DNA from: an uncultured Flavobacteriaceae bacterium
Lineage (GTDB): Bacteria > Bacteroidota > Bacteroidia > Flavobacteriales > Flavobacteriaceae
Direction of reading: 5' to 3'
Assembly (NCBI GenBank): GCA_947502635.1
Contig: CANNAN010000001.1
Coordinates: 310,001-374,000 of the forward strand
DNA length: 64,000 nt
The notes under the pieces are model-generated. The model was not told where the DNA came from. It saw only the letters and a list, made by a program, of their open reading frames with translations, and ran no database searches. The position numbers and the translations under genes were made by a program. This document shows positions 52,469 to 61,345 of the stretch, in pieces (positions within the stretch are counted from its first letter, which is position 1; the number at the start of each line of letters is the position of its first letter).

Positions 52469-54391
52469 ATGAAATATATCAAAAATCTTTTTCTTATAAC
52501 AGTGTTATCATTGTCCTTTTTTGTGATTTCTTGCGAAGAAGATGATAATAATAATGTTGTTGTAATACCTAATATTGATGTAGCAATTCAGTCACCTACA
52601 GATGATGCGCAGTCAATAGGTTTTAACCCAACGTTTGCTTGGACTGCATCTGGAGATAATGTAGAGGCATTTAAGTACGATTTTTATATTGGGACAGAAG
52701 AAAACAAATTAGGTTTGAGGGCTGAAAATATTAAGGAACTTCAATATAAGATAACCAACAAGACTGTATTGAAGGGAATAACATATTATTGGAAAGTAGT
52801 AGCTAAAGATGGCATCTATGAAAAAGAGAGTGATGTTTGGAGTTTTACTACTTCACCAGCACTATCTGAGCCTGTATTAATTGGGCCTATTGGTTTTGGT
52901 AGAGACCCTCTTAATTTTGAATGGGAACCATTATCTGCAGCTACAGACGAAGCCTTAACTTATAAAGTATATTTTGGAAAAGAGAATCCGCCAACTGAAC
53001 TTATTGGAACCGTAGAAGGAACTGGGTCTTATACTTATGATGGCCCAGATTTAGATGAGTTTGAAACTTACTATTGGAGCGTAGAAGTTTCAGATTTATT
53101 AAATACATCGATGAGTGAAGTAGGGACGTTTCAAAAATTATTAGGAGGATATCCTGACTTACCATCTATAGTAGCTCCTTTGGATAAAGCTCTCCTTTTT
53201 GAAAGAGATGGTGATGTTGTGCTAGATTGGACAGATTCAACAGACCCAGAAGGAGATACTGTTACTTATGATATTTATCTGGATACAGCAAACCCACCAG
53301 TGAATATCGTAACTAGTTTTTCTGGTGATTCTGAGTATAATGTAACATCGAATTTAGTAGTGAACACATCTTACTATTGGTATATTGTAGCTAAAGACGG
53401 ATCTGGGAATTCTTATAGTACAGAAACTTTTAATTTTGATTATTTAGGGTCTTCAGGGCCAGCAACACCTATGCTTAGTGAAGAAGTTGTGGATGGTACG
53501 ATGTCTTTAGATGAATCTATTGTTTGGGGTAAAACAATTGGAGCCGCAACTTATGATGTTTATATAGATGAGATGAATCCTCCTGTAAATCAGGTGGCTA
53601 GTGATGTAACGGGCGAAGGCTATGTAGTACAACCTAAAGATATTCCTAGCGATATAACGATAGCTGTTCCAAAAACGTATTACGCACGTATTGTTGCGAA
53701 AAATGTAGATGGTGAAGCAGAATCTTCAGTTATATCTTTTACGCCACAGCTTACAGGTGTTTATACTGATGTAAGAGGGTCGGAATCTATTGATTATAAT
53801 TGGGTTAGATTAGGGCCTCAGGTTTGGATGGCTGATAATTTAAGAACTAAAAAATTAAGAAATGGAGATGACCTGACAAAGGTTGTTCAACCTACAAGTG
53901 ACGATTATCCTATTACGAGTTCTACTACAGAGTTATTTTATGATGAACATCCAGTAGATAATGGACCTATATCTGGACATCCTACTTTTACTTCTCCATG
54001 GAGTGACGGCTCTAATGGACGTGTATATTCTAGTAGGACACCTAGAGAACCACTTATAGCACCAGAAGGCTGGCATGTTATAAATGATAGTGATATATCT
54101 ACCTTAAGAAGTAATTTTTCGAGTGCATCAGACTTATTAGATGAGTGGTACGGTGGTACAGACTCTTACGGGGCTAATTTTGTTATAGCAGGTTATCGAT
54201 ATAATGATTTTAATCCTGGTGGATGGCCTGCAGGTTTCCGTTACGCTGTTGAAGAAGGAAGGGTGGCTTTTTGGCTTAATGGTTCTGGATCTAATGATGT
54301 TTTGGAATTATATCCTAATGGTAACTATAGGCTTTTCAATCAAGGTAATGAGCATAATAGAATGTTTGGTATCCGATTAGTCAAAGATTAA
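52469..54391 (+). CDS. FN3-FISUMP surface lipoprotein, paralog 1
   Basis: The 640-residue lipoprotein (lipid Cys22 in FFVISCEED) has four fibronectin type III-like repeats (about 35-425), each with a Y-Y-W-x-V-V-A-K-D-type end. A C-terminal FISUMP (Fibrobacter succinogenes major paralogous) domain follows, about 430-640, with LGPQVWMADNLRTKKL and WYGGTDSYGANF. It is the first gene of a run with a paralog, SusC and SusD. SusE-like surface glycan-binding proteins usually follow SusD; here they come first. The FISUMP domain has no established enzymatic role. Confidence 0.86.
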   Translation: MKYIKNLFLITVLSLSFFVISCEEDDNNNVVVIPNIDVAIQSPTDDAQSIGFNPTFAWTASGDNVEAFKYDFYIGTEENKLGLRAENIKELQYKITNKTVLKGITYYWKVVAKDGIYEKESDVWSFTTSPALSEPVLIGPIGFGRDPLNFEWEPLSAATDEALTYKVYFGKENPPTELIGTVEGTGSYTYDGPDLDEFETYYWSVEVSDLLNTSMSEVGTFQKLLGGYPDLPSIVAPLDKALLFERDGDVVLDWTDSTDPEGDTVTYDIYLDTANPPVNIVTSFSGDSEYNVTSNLVVNTSYYWYIVAKDGSGNSYSTETFNFDYLGSSGPATPMLSEEVVDGTMSLDESIVWGKTIGAATYDVYIDEMNPPVNQVASDVTGEGYVVQPKDIPSDITIAVPKTYYARIVAKNVDGEAESSVISFTPQLTGVYTDVRGSESIDYNWVRLGPQVWMADNLRTKKLRNGDDLTKVVQPTSDDYPITSSTTELFYDEHPVDNGPISGHPTFTSPWSDGSNGRVYSSRTPREPLIAPEGWHVINDSDISTLRSNFSSASDLLDEWYGGTDSYGANFVIAGYRYNDFNPGGWPAGFRYAVEEGRVAFWLNGSGSNDVLELYPNGNYRLFNQGNEHNRMFGIRLVKD

Positions 54392-54429
54392 GCTCAAAAA
54401 TGAACTTTAAAACAAAAAATATATAAATT

Positions 54430-56316
54430 ATGAAATATATAAATAAGATCCTTTTATTAACAGTGGTCTTGGTTTTTACGACTCTAATATCTTGTGAAGA
54501 TGATGATGGTGCTTTTGTAGAGAAAAAACCAAGTGTATCACTAATTTCACCAACAGATAAAGCTAATGGGATAGATATAGCTCCATCGTTTGAATGGCAA
54601 GCATCAGATCCCAATGAGCGACCTTTAAAGTTTGACTTTTATATGGGGTTAGACAGTACAAAGTTATTTTTACAGTCAGAAAACTTAAAGGTAACAAATT
54701 ACAGTCTGACAGATTATAAAATCCTTAAAGATGAGATTTACTATTGGAGAGTCGTTGCGAAGAATGGTCTTGAGGAAAAAGAAAGTGATATTTGGGAATT
54801 TATGTCTATTCCTGCTCCCGATGCACCAAATTTAACAAGTCCAGAAACAGATGTTTTTGTACGAGATGCTTTAACTTTTGAATGGGAGGCTGTTACTGCT
54901 GGAGAGGGAGAAACGATAAGTTATAAGGTATTACTAGGGAAAACAAATCCACCAACAGATGTTATAGCTACTATTGATGATGGTAGTACATCATTTGTAG
55001 CTGATGCTTCTACTCTAGATATAGGAGATGTTTATTATTGGAAAGTCGATGCTTCAGATTTAATTAATGATTCTTCAAGTGAAGTACGTTCATTTAAGAA
55101 ATTACGAGCAGGTGCTCCAGATGAACCTTTAATTGTTGCTCCAGCTGATAAAACAGGAGTTATGTCGGGTGTTGTACTTGATTGGACAGATGTTACCGAT
55201 CCAGAAGGTGATGCTGTAAGTTACGATGTGTATTTAGATAAACAAGATACACCTGCTACATTAGTAGCTACTGTAACTAATAGCGAATTTACTACATCTG
55301 CATTAGATGCTAATTCAGCTTACTATTGGTATGTGGTCGCAAAGGATCCATCTGGTAATTTTACTGAGTCTGAAATTTCTGGTTTTTCAGTAATAGGAAC
55401 AGGTCCAGGATTCCCTGCTATTCACGAATTTGCTATTCAGGATGTTTTCTCATTAGATGAACTATTAGTATGGGATGCAGCGACAGGAGCAACATCATAT
55501 GATGTTTATATAGATACAGTTAACCCACCTGTTAACATAGTAGCAAGCGATATCACCGAAACAGAATATAAAATTAAGAATAGTGAAATATCTAGTGATA
55601 TTACAGATGTAAAAACATACTATGCGCTTGTTGTAGCAAAAGATGGCAGTGGTGGAGAAACGAATTCCTTCCCTGTAGCTTTTACACCCCAGATGACAGG
55701 TGTTTATACTGATGTTAGAGCAACAGAATCAGTTGATTACAATTGGATTAGGCTAGGGACTCAAGTATGGATGTCTCAAAACTTACGCACAAAAAAGTTA
55801 ACAGACGGTACAGATTTGACAAAAGTTAATCAGGCTACAAGTGCCGATTATCCTATTACAGCATCGTCTACCGAGTTATATTTTGATAGTCATGATTTAC
55901 CTGTTCCTGGGTTTCCAGATGTTTGGGCAGAAGGAGATAATGGGCGCGTATATTCAGATCAAGTTCGAAAAAGTTCACTTATAGCTCCAAATGGCTGGCA
56001 TGTTCCTACAGAAGCTGATATTTCAACTATACAAGGTTATATCCCTCAAGCAGGAGACTTATTAGACGAATGGTATGGTGGTACAGATCCTTATGGAGCA
56101 AATTTTGTTATGGCTGGGTACCGTTATAATGATTTTAATCCTGGTGGATGGCCTGCTGGTTTCCGTTATGTCGTTGAACAAGGTAGAACTACTTTTTGGA
56201 TTGATAACTCAGGTAGTAATAATGCATGGGAAGTATACCCAGATAAATATAGATCGTTCAATCAAGGTAATCCGCATACTAGAATGTTTGGTATCAGATT
56301 AGTGAAAAATGATTAG
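54430..56316 (+). CDS. FN3-FISUMP surface lipoprotein, paralog 2
   Basis: The 628-residue lipoprotein has the same plan as its upstream neighbour (38 bp away): lipid Cys22 (TTLISCEDD), FN3-like repeats, and a FISUMP domain from about residue 421 (YTDVRATESVDYNW and LGTQVWMSQNLRTKKLT). The FISUMP halves are very similar between the two, whereas the FN3 halves differ more. Tandem duplication in one operon suggests that two non-identical surface proteins work with one SusC/D pair. It is followed after 38 bp by susC. Confidence 0.86.
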   Translation: MKYINKILLLTVVLVFTTLISCEDDDGAFVEKKPSVSLISPTDKANGIDIAPSFEWQASDPNERPLKFDFYMGLDSTKLFLQSENLKVTNYSLTDYKILKDEIYYWRVVAKNGLEEKESDIWEFMSIPAPDAPNLTSPETDVFVRDALTFEWEAVTAGEGETISYKVLLGKTNPPTDVIATIDDGSTSFVADASTLDIGDVYYWKVDASDLINDSSSEVRSFKKLRAGAPDEPLIVAPADKTGVMSGVVLDWTDVTDPEGDAVSYDVYLDKQDTPATLVATVTNSEFTTSALDANSAYYWYVVAKDPSGNFTESEISGFSVIGTGPGFPAIHEFAIQDVFSLDELLVWDAATGATSYDVYIDTVNPPVNIVASDITETEYKIKNSEISSDITDVKTYYALVVAKDGSGGETNSFPVAFTPQMTGVYTDVRATESVDYNWIRLGTQVWMSQNLRTKKLTDGTDLTKVNQATSADYPITASSTELYFDSHDLPVPGFPDVWAEGDNGRVYSDQVRKSSLIAPNGWHVPTEADISTIQGYIPQAGDLLDEWYGGTDPYGANFVMAGYRYNDFNPGGWPAGFRYVVEQGRTTFWIDNSGSNNAWEVYPDKYRSFNQGNPHTRMFGIRLVKND

Positions 56317-56354
56317 GACAGTGAATTTATTTAAAAACAAACTAATTAAAACAT

Positions 56355-59300
56355 ATGAATTATAGAATAAAATTTTTCTTAAGTTGTTGCGTCATTTTAA
56401 TTGGCCAACTATTGGAGGCTCAAAATATTAAGGTTTCTGGAGAAGTATTAGATGAAACAGGCATGCCTTTAGTTGGAACCACTATTGTGGCTTCATCTAC
56501 ATCTAGTAGTGGTGTCAATGGTGTTGTTGTAGATTTTGACGGAAAATATTCCATTATCACAGATTCTAAGAGTAAATTAATTTTCTCTTACGTTGGTTAT
56601 ATAACCCAAGAGGTACTGGTTGATGGTAAATCTGTAATCAATGTTACAATGATACCAGATTTGGAGTCTTTAGCAGAGGTCGTTGTATTAGGGTATAACA
56701 AAGTAAAAAAAGCAAATATTATTGGAGCTGTGGCGACTGTGTCGGGAGGCGATTTACAAGAAACGGGACTTACTAATATGTCCCAGGCTATTCAGGATAG
56801 GTTGCCAGGGGTATATACAGAAATACCTTCAGGACAGCCAGGTGCAGATGATGCTAAAATTACCATACGAGGGGTAACTAGTTTTAGAGGAGATAATTCG
56901 CCGCTTATATTAATAGATGGTGTTGAGGCTACAGGTGGTTTTTCTCAATTAGACCCTAGTGAGATCGCTTCTATATCCATATTAAAAGATGCTGCTTCTC
57001 TAGCTGTTTACGGTGTGCGTGGTGGAGATGGTGTTATTTTAATAACGACCAACAGAGGTAGAGAAGGTGCGCCTAAAGTTAGTGTTGGAGGTGGTGTTAC
57101 TGCAAAGTCTATTACCGATATTCCAAATCAATTGTCATCTTATGATGTCTTAACTTTAGGTCAAGAAGCTATTAAAAACTCTGGTCAGTTTAGCGATTTA
57201 AGGCCACAACGTTATATAAATACTTTTTTAGATCCAAATAGAGATATTTATGAATTTCCAGATGTAGATTGGTACGATGCTTTAATAAAAGATATTGGTT
57301 GGGAGTCCAACGCTAGGGTTAATGTTACTGGTGGAACTAAGTTTGTTAAATATTTTAGCTCGCTTAGTATAAATCATGTAGGGGATATTTTAAAATCTGA
57401 AGATTTTTCAGGGTACTACAATCCGGAGTTTACTTTTGATAAAGTTAATTTTAGAACAAATTTAGATTTCAATATAAGCCAAGCTACAAAATTATCTGTA
57501 GATATATCGGGACGTTCTGAAACTAGAAAAACACCAAACGCTGATGTTGGTAGAAATGATTTTAGTAATTTATTTAAGTTTATAGACGAGGCTACTCCTT
57601 ATTTATTCCCTCTATATTATCCAAAAGAGTTTTTACTATCGCATCCAGATCCGCTAGCACCTTTTCCAGAAGAGTTTCGTTTAAGTTCAGCAATTGCAGA
57701 AACCCCTTTTCAGGAAAATCCGTATCAAGCTCTTAATTATTCGGGTATGAGACGTTTTAAGAAAGATGTGGTAGATATTCAAATTGGTTTAAACCAGAAT
57801 TTAGATGTTATTACAAAGGGTTTGAATGTTTCAGGGAAATTTAATTACAGCACCTCTTTTTCTTATGAAAAAGTAGAGGGCTTAGCGCCACAATTATGGC
57901 TGTATGATGCGCTTGATGGATCATGGAGAGGTCAAAAAAATCAATCTTATTATAAATCTAATCCCAGATTTAGAAGCTCGGGAGGTGAAAACTTTAAAGC
58001 TGTTGCAAGAAACATATATTACGAGTTTAAATTGAATTATCAACGTAAATTTGGAGATCATAATGTAGCACTAGTTGGGGTTTTTAATCGTACAGAACGT
58101 GAAAGAAGTGTTGGTAGCCTACCTGAATATAGTGAAGATTTGGCAGGTATATTTAATTATGACTATAAGGATAAGTATTTAGTTAAATTCACTGCTGGTT
58201 ATAATGGTACAGAACGTTTTGCTCCTGGTAAGCGTTATGGTTTTTATCCAGCATTTGCAGCAGGTTGGAATATTGCAAAAGAAAAAATAGTACAAGATAA
58301 TTTACCTTGGTTAAATACTTTTAAGGTGAGATATAGTTATGGAGAAACGGGGGTTTATAAAAACTCACCTAGATTTGATTTCTTAGGAGGCTATAGTACA
58401 ACTTCTTTACGTTTAAGTGAAGCTGTATTTGGATTTCCAGCAAACTCTGAAGTACCTAGATGGGCAGAGGTTAAAATAGCAAATCCAGATGCGACTTGGG
58501 AAACCTCTGTAAAGCATAATTTAGGATTTGATGTTCAGTTGTTTGATTACGATTTAACTCTGGGACTTAATTTATTTAAAGAAACTAGAGAAGGTATAGT
58601 TGTAGGTTTACCTACCCCATCCTATTTTCAACCAAGTTTAGGGACACGAGAAAAGAAATATGGTGGAGAAATAGTCCTGCCAGAAGTAAATTTGGGATCA
58701 GCTAAAAGTCATGGGCTTGAGTTTGAAGCTAATTATAGCCATCTTACAGCGAGTGGATTAGAATATTCATTTGGAGGGCATTTAACGTTGGCAGATAGTC
58801 GAATGATTTATAGAGGGGATAGGGTTTTAACGCCAGACTATAGAAAAAATGCAGGAAAACCTATAGGTTGGTTATCTGGATATCAAAGTAATGGATTTAT
58901 TGGTAATTTTGAAGAAGCTATTAATTCGCCACAAATTAGCAATTTAAGAATCCCTGGACATTATTCTTATGCCGATTTTAATGCAGACGGTCAGATTGAT
59001 GTTAATGATAACATACCCCTTGAAGGTACGAGTCAACCTGAAATCGTTTATGCCTTTAATGGTGGTTTGAAATATAAAGGATTTAATTTTAGTGTACGTT
59101 TCTTTGGTAAAGAAGGTGTTACTTATCATTCCAGTAATTTATTTCCTAATTTCAATTCTACATTGTTAGAAGCAAAAACAATCCATTTAGATCGATGGAG
59201 TCCAGGAAATCCAAATGCAGTTTTCCCAGCCTTTGGCCATACAGATGTTTCTCAAGGATATCAGGCTAAAAGTAACAGAACAACAATTAACTCATCCTAC

Positions 59301-59522
59301 CTTAAACTTCAGAATGTTAGTATAGGATATAGTCTTAAATCTGAATTTTTGAAAAAAGCCTTAAGTATAGAAGCGATGAGATTGAGTTTATCTGGTCAAA
59401 ACTTATATACTTGGTCTAAAGTGCCTTTTGGAGACCCAGAAGGTGGAAATGGAGTTTCTGGTGGTTATGGACAATATCCTTTGGTGAGACGATTTATTTT
59501 TGGTGTAAACATTGATTTTTAA
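56355..59522 (+). CDS. SusC-like TonB-linked outer-membrane transporter
   Basis: The 1055-residue protein has a signal peptide ending LLEAQ (residue 22). A carboxypeptidase-regulatory-like domain follows (about 25-110; VLDETGMPLVGTTIVA), then the SusC plug (about 125-230; GAVATVSGGDLQETG, SILKDAASLAVYGVRGGDGVILITT) and a large barrel ending in GVNIDF. It has no long N-terminal signalling domain, so sigma/anti-sigma control through it is unlikely. The next gene, 10 bp away, is SusD, forming a SusCD complex that imports oligosaccharides. Confidence 0.95.
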   Translation: MNYRIKFFLSCCVILIGQLLEAQNIKVSGEVLDETGMPLVGTTIVASSTSSSGVNGVVVDFDGKYSIITDSKSKLIFSYVGYITQEVLVDGKSVINVTMIPDLESLAEVVVLGYNKVKKANIIGAVATVSGGDLQETGLTNMSQAIQDRLPGVYTEIPSGQPGADDAKITIRGVTSFRGDNSPLILIDGVEATGGFSQLDPSEIASISILKDAASLAVYGVRGGDGVILITTNRGREGAPKVSVGGGVTAKSITDIPNQLSSYDVLTLGQEAIKNSGQFSDLRPQRYINTFLDPNRDIYEFPDVDWYDALIKDIGWESNARVNVTGGTKFVKYFSSLSINHVGDILKSEDFSGYYNPEFTFDKVNFRTNLDFNISQATKLSVDISGRSETRKTPNADVGRNDFSNLFKFIDEATPYLFPLYYPKEFLLSHPDPLAPFPEEFRLSSAIAETPFQENPYQALNYSGMRRFKKDVVDIQIGLNQNLDVITKGLNVSGKFNYSTSFSYEKVEGLAPQLWLYDALDGSWRGQKNQSYYKSNPRFRSSGGENFKAVARNIYYEFKLNYQRKFGDHNVALVGVFNRTERERSVGSLPEYSEDLAGIFNYDYKDKYLVKFTAGYNGTERFAPGKRYGFYPAFAAGWNIAKEKIVQDNLPWLNTFKVRYSYGETGVYKNSPRFDFLGGYSTTSLRLSEAVFGFPANSEVPRWAEVKIANPDATWETSVKHNLGFDVQLFDYDLTLGLNLFKETREGIVVGLPTPSYFQPSLGTREKKYGGEIVLPEVNLGSAKSHGLEFEANYSHLTASGLEYSFGGHLTLADSRMIYRGDRVLTPDYRKNAGKPIGWLSGYQSNGFIGNFEEAINSPQISNLRIPGHYSYADFNADGQIDVNDNIPLEGTSQPEIVYAFNGGLKYKGFNFSVRFFGKEGVTYHSSNLFPNFNSTLLEAKTIHLDRWSPGNPNAVFPAFGHTDVSQGYQAKSNRTTINSSYLKLQNVSIGYSLKSEFLKKALSIEAMRLSLSGQNLYTWSKVPFGDPEGGNGVSGGYGQYPLVRRFIFGVNIDF

Positions 59523-59532
59523 AATATAGATT

Positions 59533-61320
59533 ATGATAAAATATAAATACATATTACTTTTTGTATCTGTCTTTTTATTGACAGGTTGCGAAGATTATTT
59601 AGATAGAACAGAGGAAGGTACTGGTTTTTCTACAGAAGAAGAAGTTTGGAGAGATAGAGCTGCCATAAATAGTTTTGCTTTTAGACTTTATGATACATTG
59701 GGTTGGATGTTTGAAACTAGATATACACATAGTAATAGACGACCAGCTGGGCGTGGAAAAAACTATGGCTGTGTTGAGATTTTTTCTGGAGATGTTATTT
59801 TTAAAAGGTCTCTTAAAGTGCATAATAGTGTCCTTAGGGGAGATTATATGGCTATAATAAATGATGACTTTGCTAACCCAGATTTTTATGATGCTTGGTA
59901 TGACAATTGGGAACTAGTATATACTACAAATAATATATTAGATAGAATAGACGGTGTGACAACAGACATTATGCCCCAAAATGAAATTGATCAAGTAAAA
60001 GGGGAAGCGCTTTTGTTTAGAGCTTTTGCTTATCATGAATTGTCTAAACGCTGGGGAGCATTACCTTACATTAAATCTAAAATTTTACCAGAAACAGATT
60101 TAAATCTTCCTAGACCAACTTATCGAGAGTTAATTACAGATATCGTTGCAGATTGTGATGCAGCTATTCAAATTTTACCTGAGCTAAGTTATCTTAACGA
60201 TCCTGTTCATATGGGACGTATGGGCAAAGCTGCTGCCATGGCACTAAAATCTAGAGCATTAACCACAGCAGCTAGTCCTAATTACACTGCTAATAACCAA
60301 AAGGATACAGAATTATGGGAAATGGCTGCCGCCGCTGCCTGGGATTTAATAAATCTTTCTCAAACTTCAGATAAAGTTGGCTTGTACCAAGGCGATTATA
60401 ATAATATATTTAGTACAGAACCAGGAACTATTGAAGGGGTTTGGCCAAGATATAATGTTCCAATATCTGCAAGTAGTGATTTATACAGACTTAGCTGGTT
60501 ATGGAGAAATATAGATGGAGATGCAGGTTATTCGCCACCACAAGAACTTGTTGATAAATTTGAAACAGCAGATGGTTGGCCGATAACACATGTTAATTCA
60601 AATTATAATGATCAAGATCCATATACAAATAGAGACCCTCGTTTTTATAAAGATATATTATATCATGATGCTCCATTTGCTAAGATTTCTGAAAATGATA
60701 GAATGGATTTAAGAACAACACCATTAGGAGCAGATCGACAAGATCCTAATAGTTCGGTACATGGAAATTCAGCAACAGGTTATTTTGTTAGAAAAATAAT
60801 TCCAGAAAAATATAATAAAAAAGCTTATAACAGAACATTGTATGTAAATGCACCATATATAAGAATGGCAGAGATATATTTAAATTATGCAGAAGCTGTT
60901 AATGAAGCTTACAATAATCCTAATGCAACAGCACCAGGAGCTTCAATGACTGCTGTAGATGCTTTAAACGCAGTTCGTAATAGAGTAGGGCATGTAGATG
61001 TTAGGCCAGAATTTACAGCCGATGCTACAGCTTTTCAAGAAGTTGTTAGAAATGAGTTTAGAGTAGAACTATGTTTTGAATATCATTCTTGGTTTGATTT
61101 ATTACGTTGGAGAACAGCTAAAGAGGAATTGAATGGGAAAGTTTTTCATGGTGTTTTAGTTATAGATGATGCCTCACAGCCAACAGGCGTGCGTTATGAA
61201 AGGTTTCCAATCGATCAAGGCGGAAGAGTTTTTGTTGATAGAATGTATAGGTATCCTATAAAACAAAGCGATCTAGAAGTTTTTGAGATACCTCAATTAA
61301 CCCAAAACCCAGGATGGTAA
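59533..61320 (+). CDS. SusD/RagB-family surface glycan-binding lipoprotein
   Basis: The 595-residue lipoprotein has lipid Cys19 (FLLTGCEDYLDR) and the RagB/SusD alpha-helical TPR-like architecture. Typical stretches are KGEALLFRAFAYHELSKRWGALPYI (about 155-180), MGKAAAMALKSRALTTAA (about 233-250), YIRMAEIYLNYAEAVNEAYN (about 440-459) and the C-terminal ELCFEYHSWFDLLRW. It should cap the SusC barrel and bind the polysaccharide target. It is followed after 25 bp by another SusC-like gene. Confidence 0.95.
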   Translation: MIKYKYILLFVSVFLLTGCEDYLDRTEEGTGFSTEEEVWRDRAAINSFAFRLYDTLGWMFETRYTHSNRRPAGRGKNYGCVEIFSGDVIFKRSLKVHNSVLRGDYMAIINDDFANPDFYDAWYDNWELVYTTNNILDRIDGVTTDIMPQNEIDQVKGEALLFRAFAYHELSKRWGALPYIKSKILPETDLNLPRPTYRELITDIVADCDAAIQILPELSYLNDPVHMGRMGKAAAMALKSRALTTAASPNYTANNQKDTELWEMAAAAAWDLINLSQTSDKVGLYQGDYNNIFSTEPGTIEGVWPRYNVPISASSDLYRLSWLWRNIDGDAGYSPPQELVDKFETADGWPITHVNSNYNDQDPYTNRDPRFYKDILYHDAPFAKISENDRMDLRTTPLGADRQDPNSSVHGNSATGYFVRKIIPEKYNKKAYNRTLYVNAPYIRMAEIYLNYAEAVNEAYNNPNATAPGASMTAVDALNAVRNRVGHVDVRPEFTADATAFQEVVRNEFRVELCFEYHSWFDLLRWRTAKEELNGKVFHGVLVIDDASQPTGVRYERFPIDQGGRVFVDRMYRYPIKQSDLEVFEIPQLTQNPGW

Positions 61321-61345
61321 TATGTTAACAGTTAATGATTTTACA

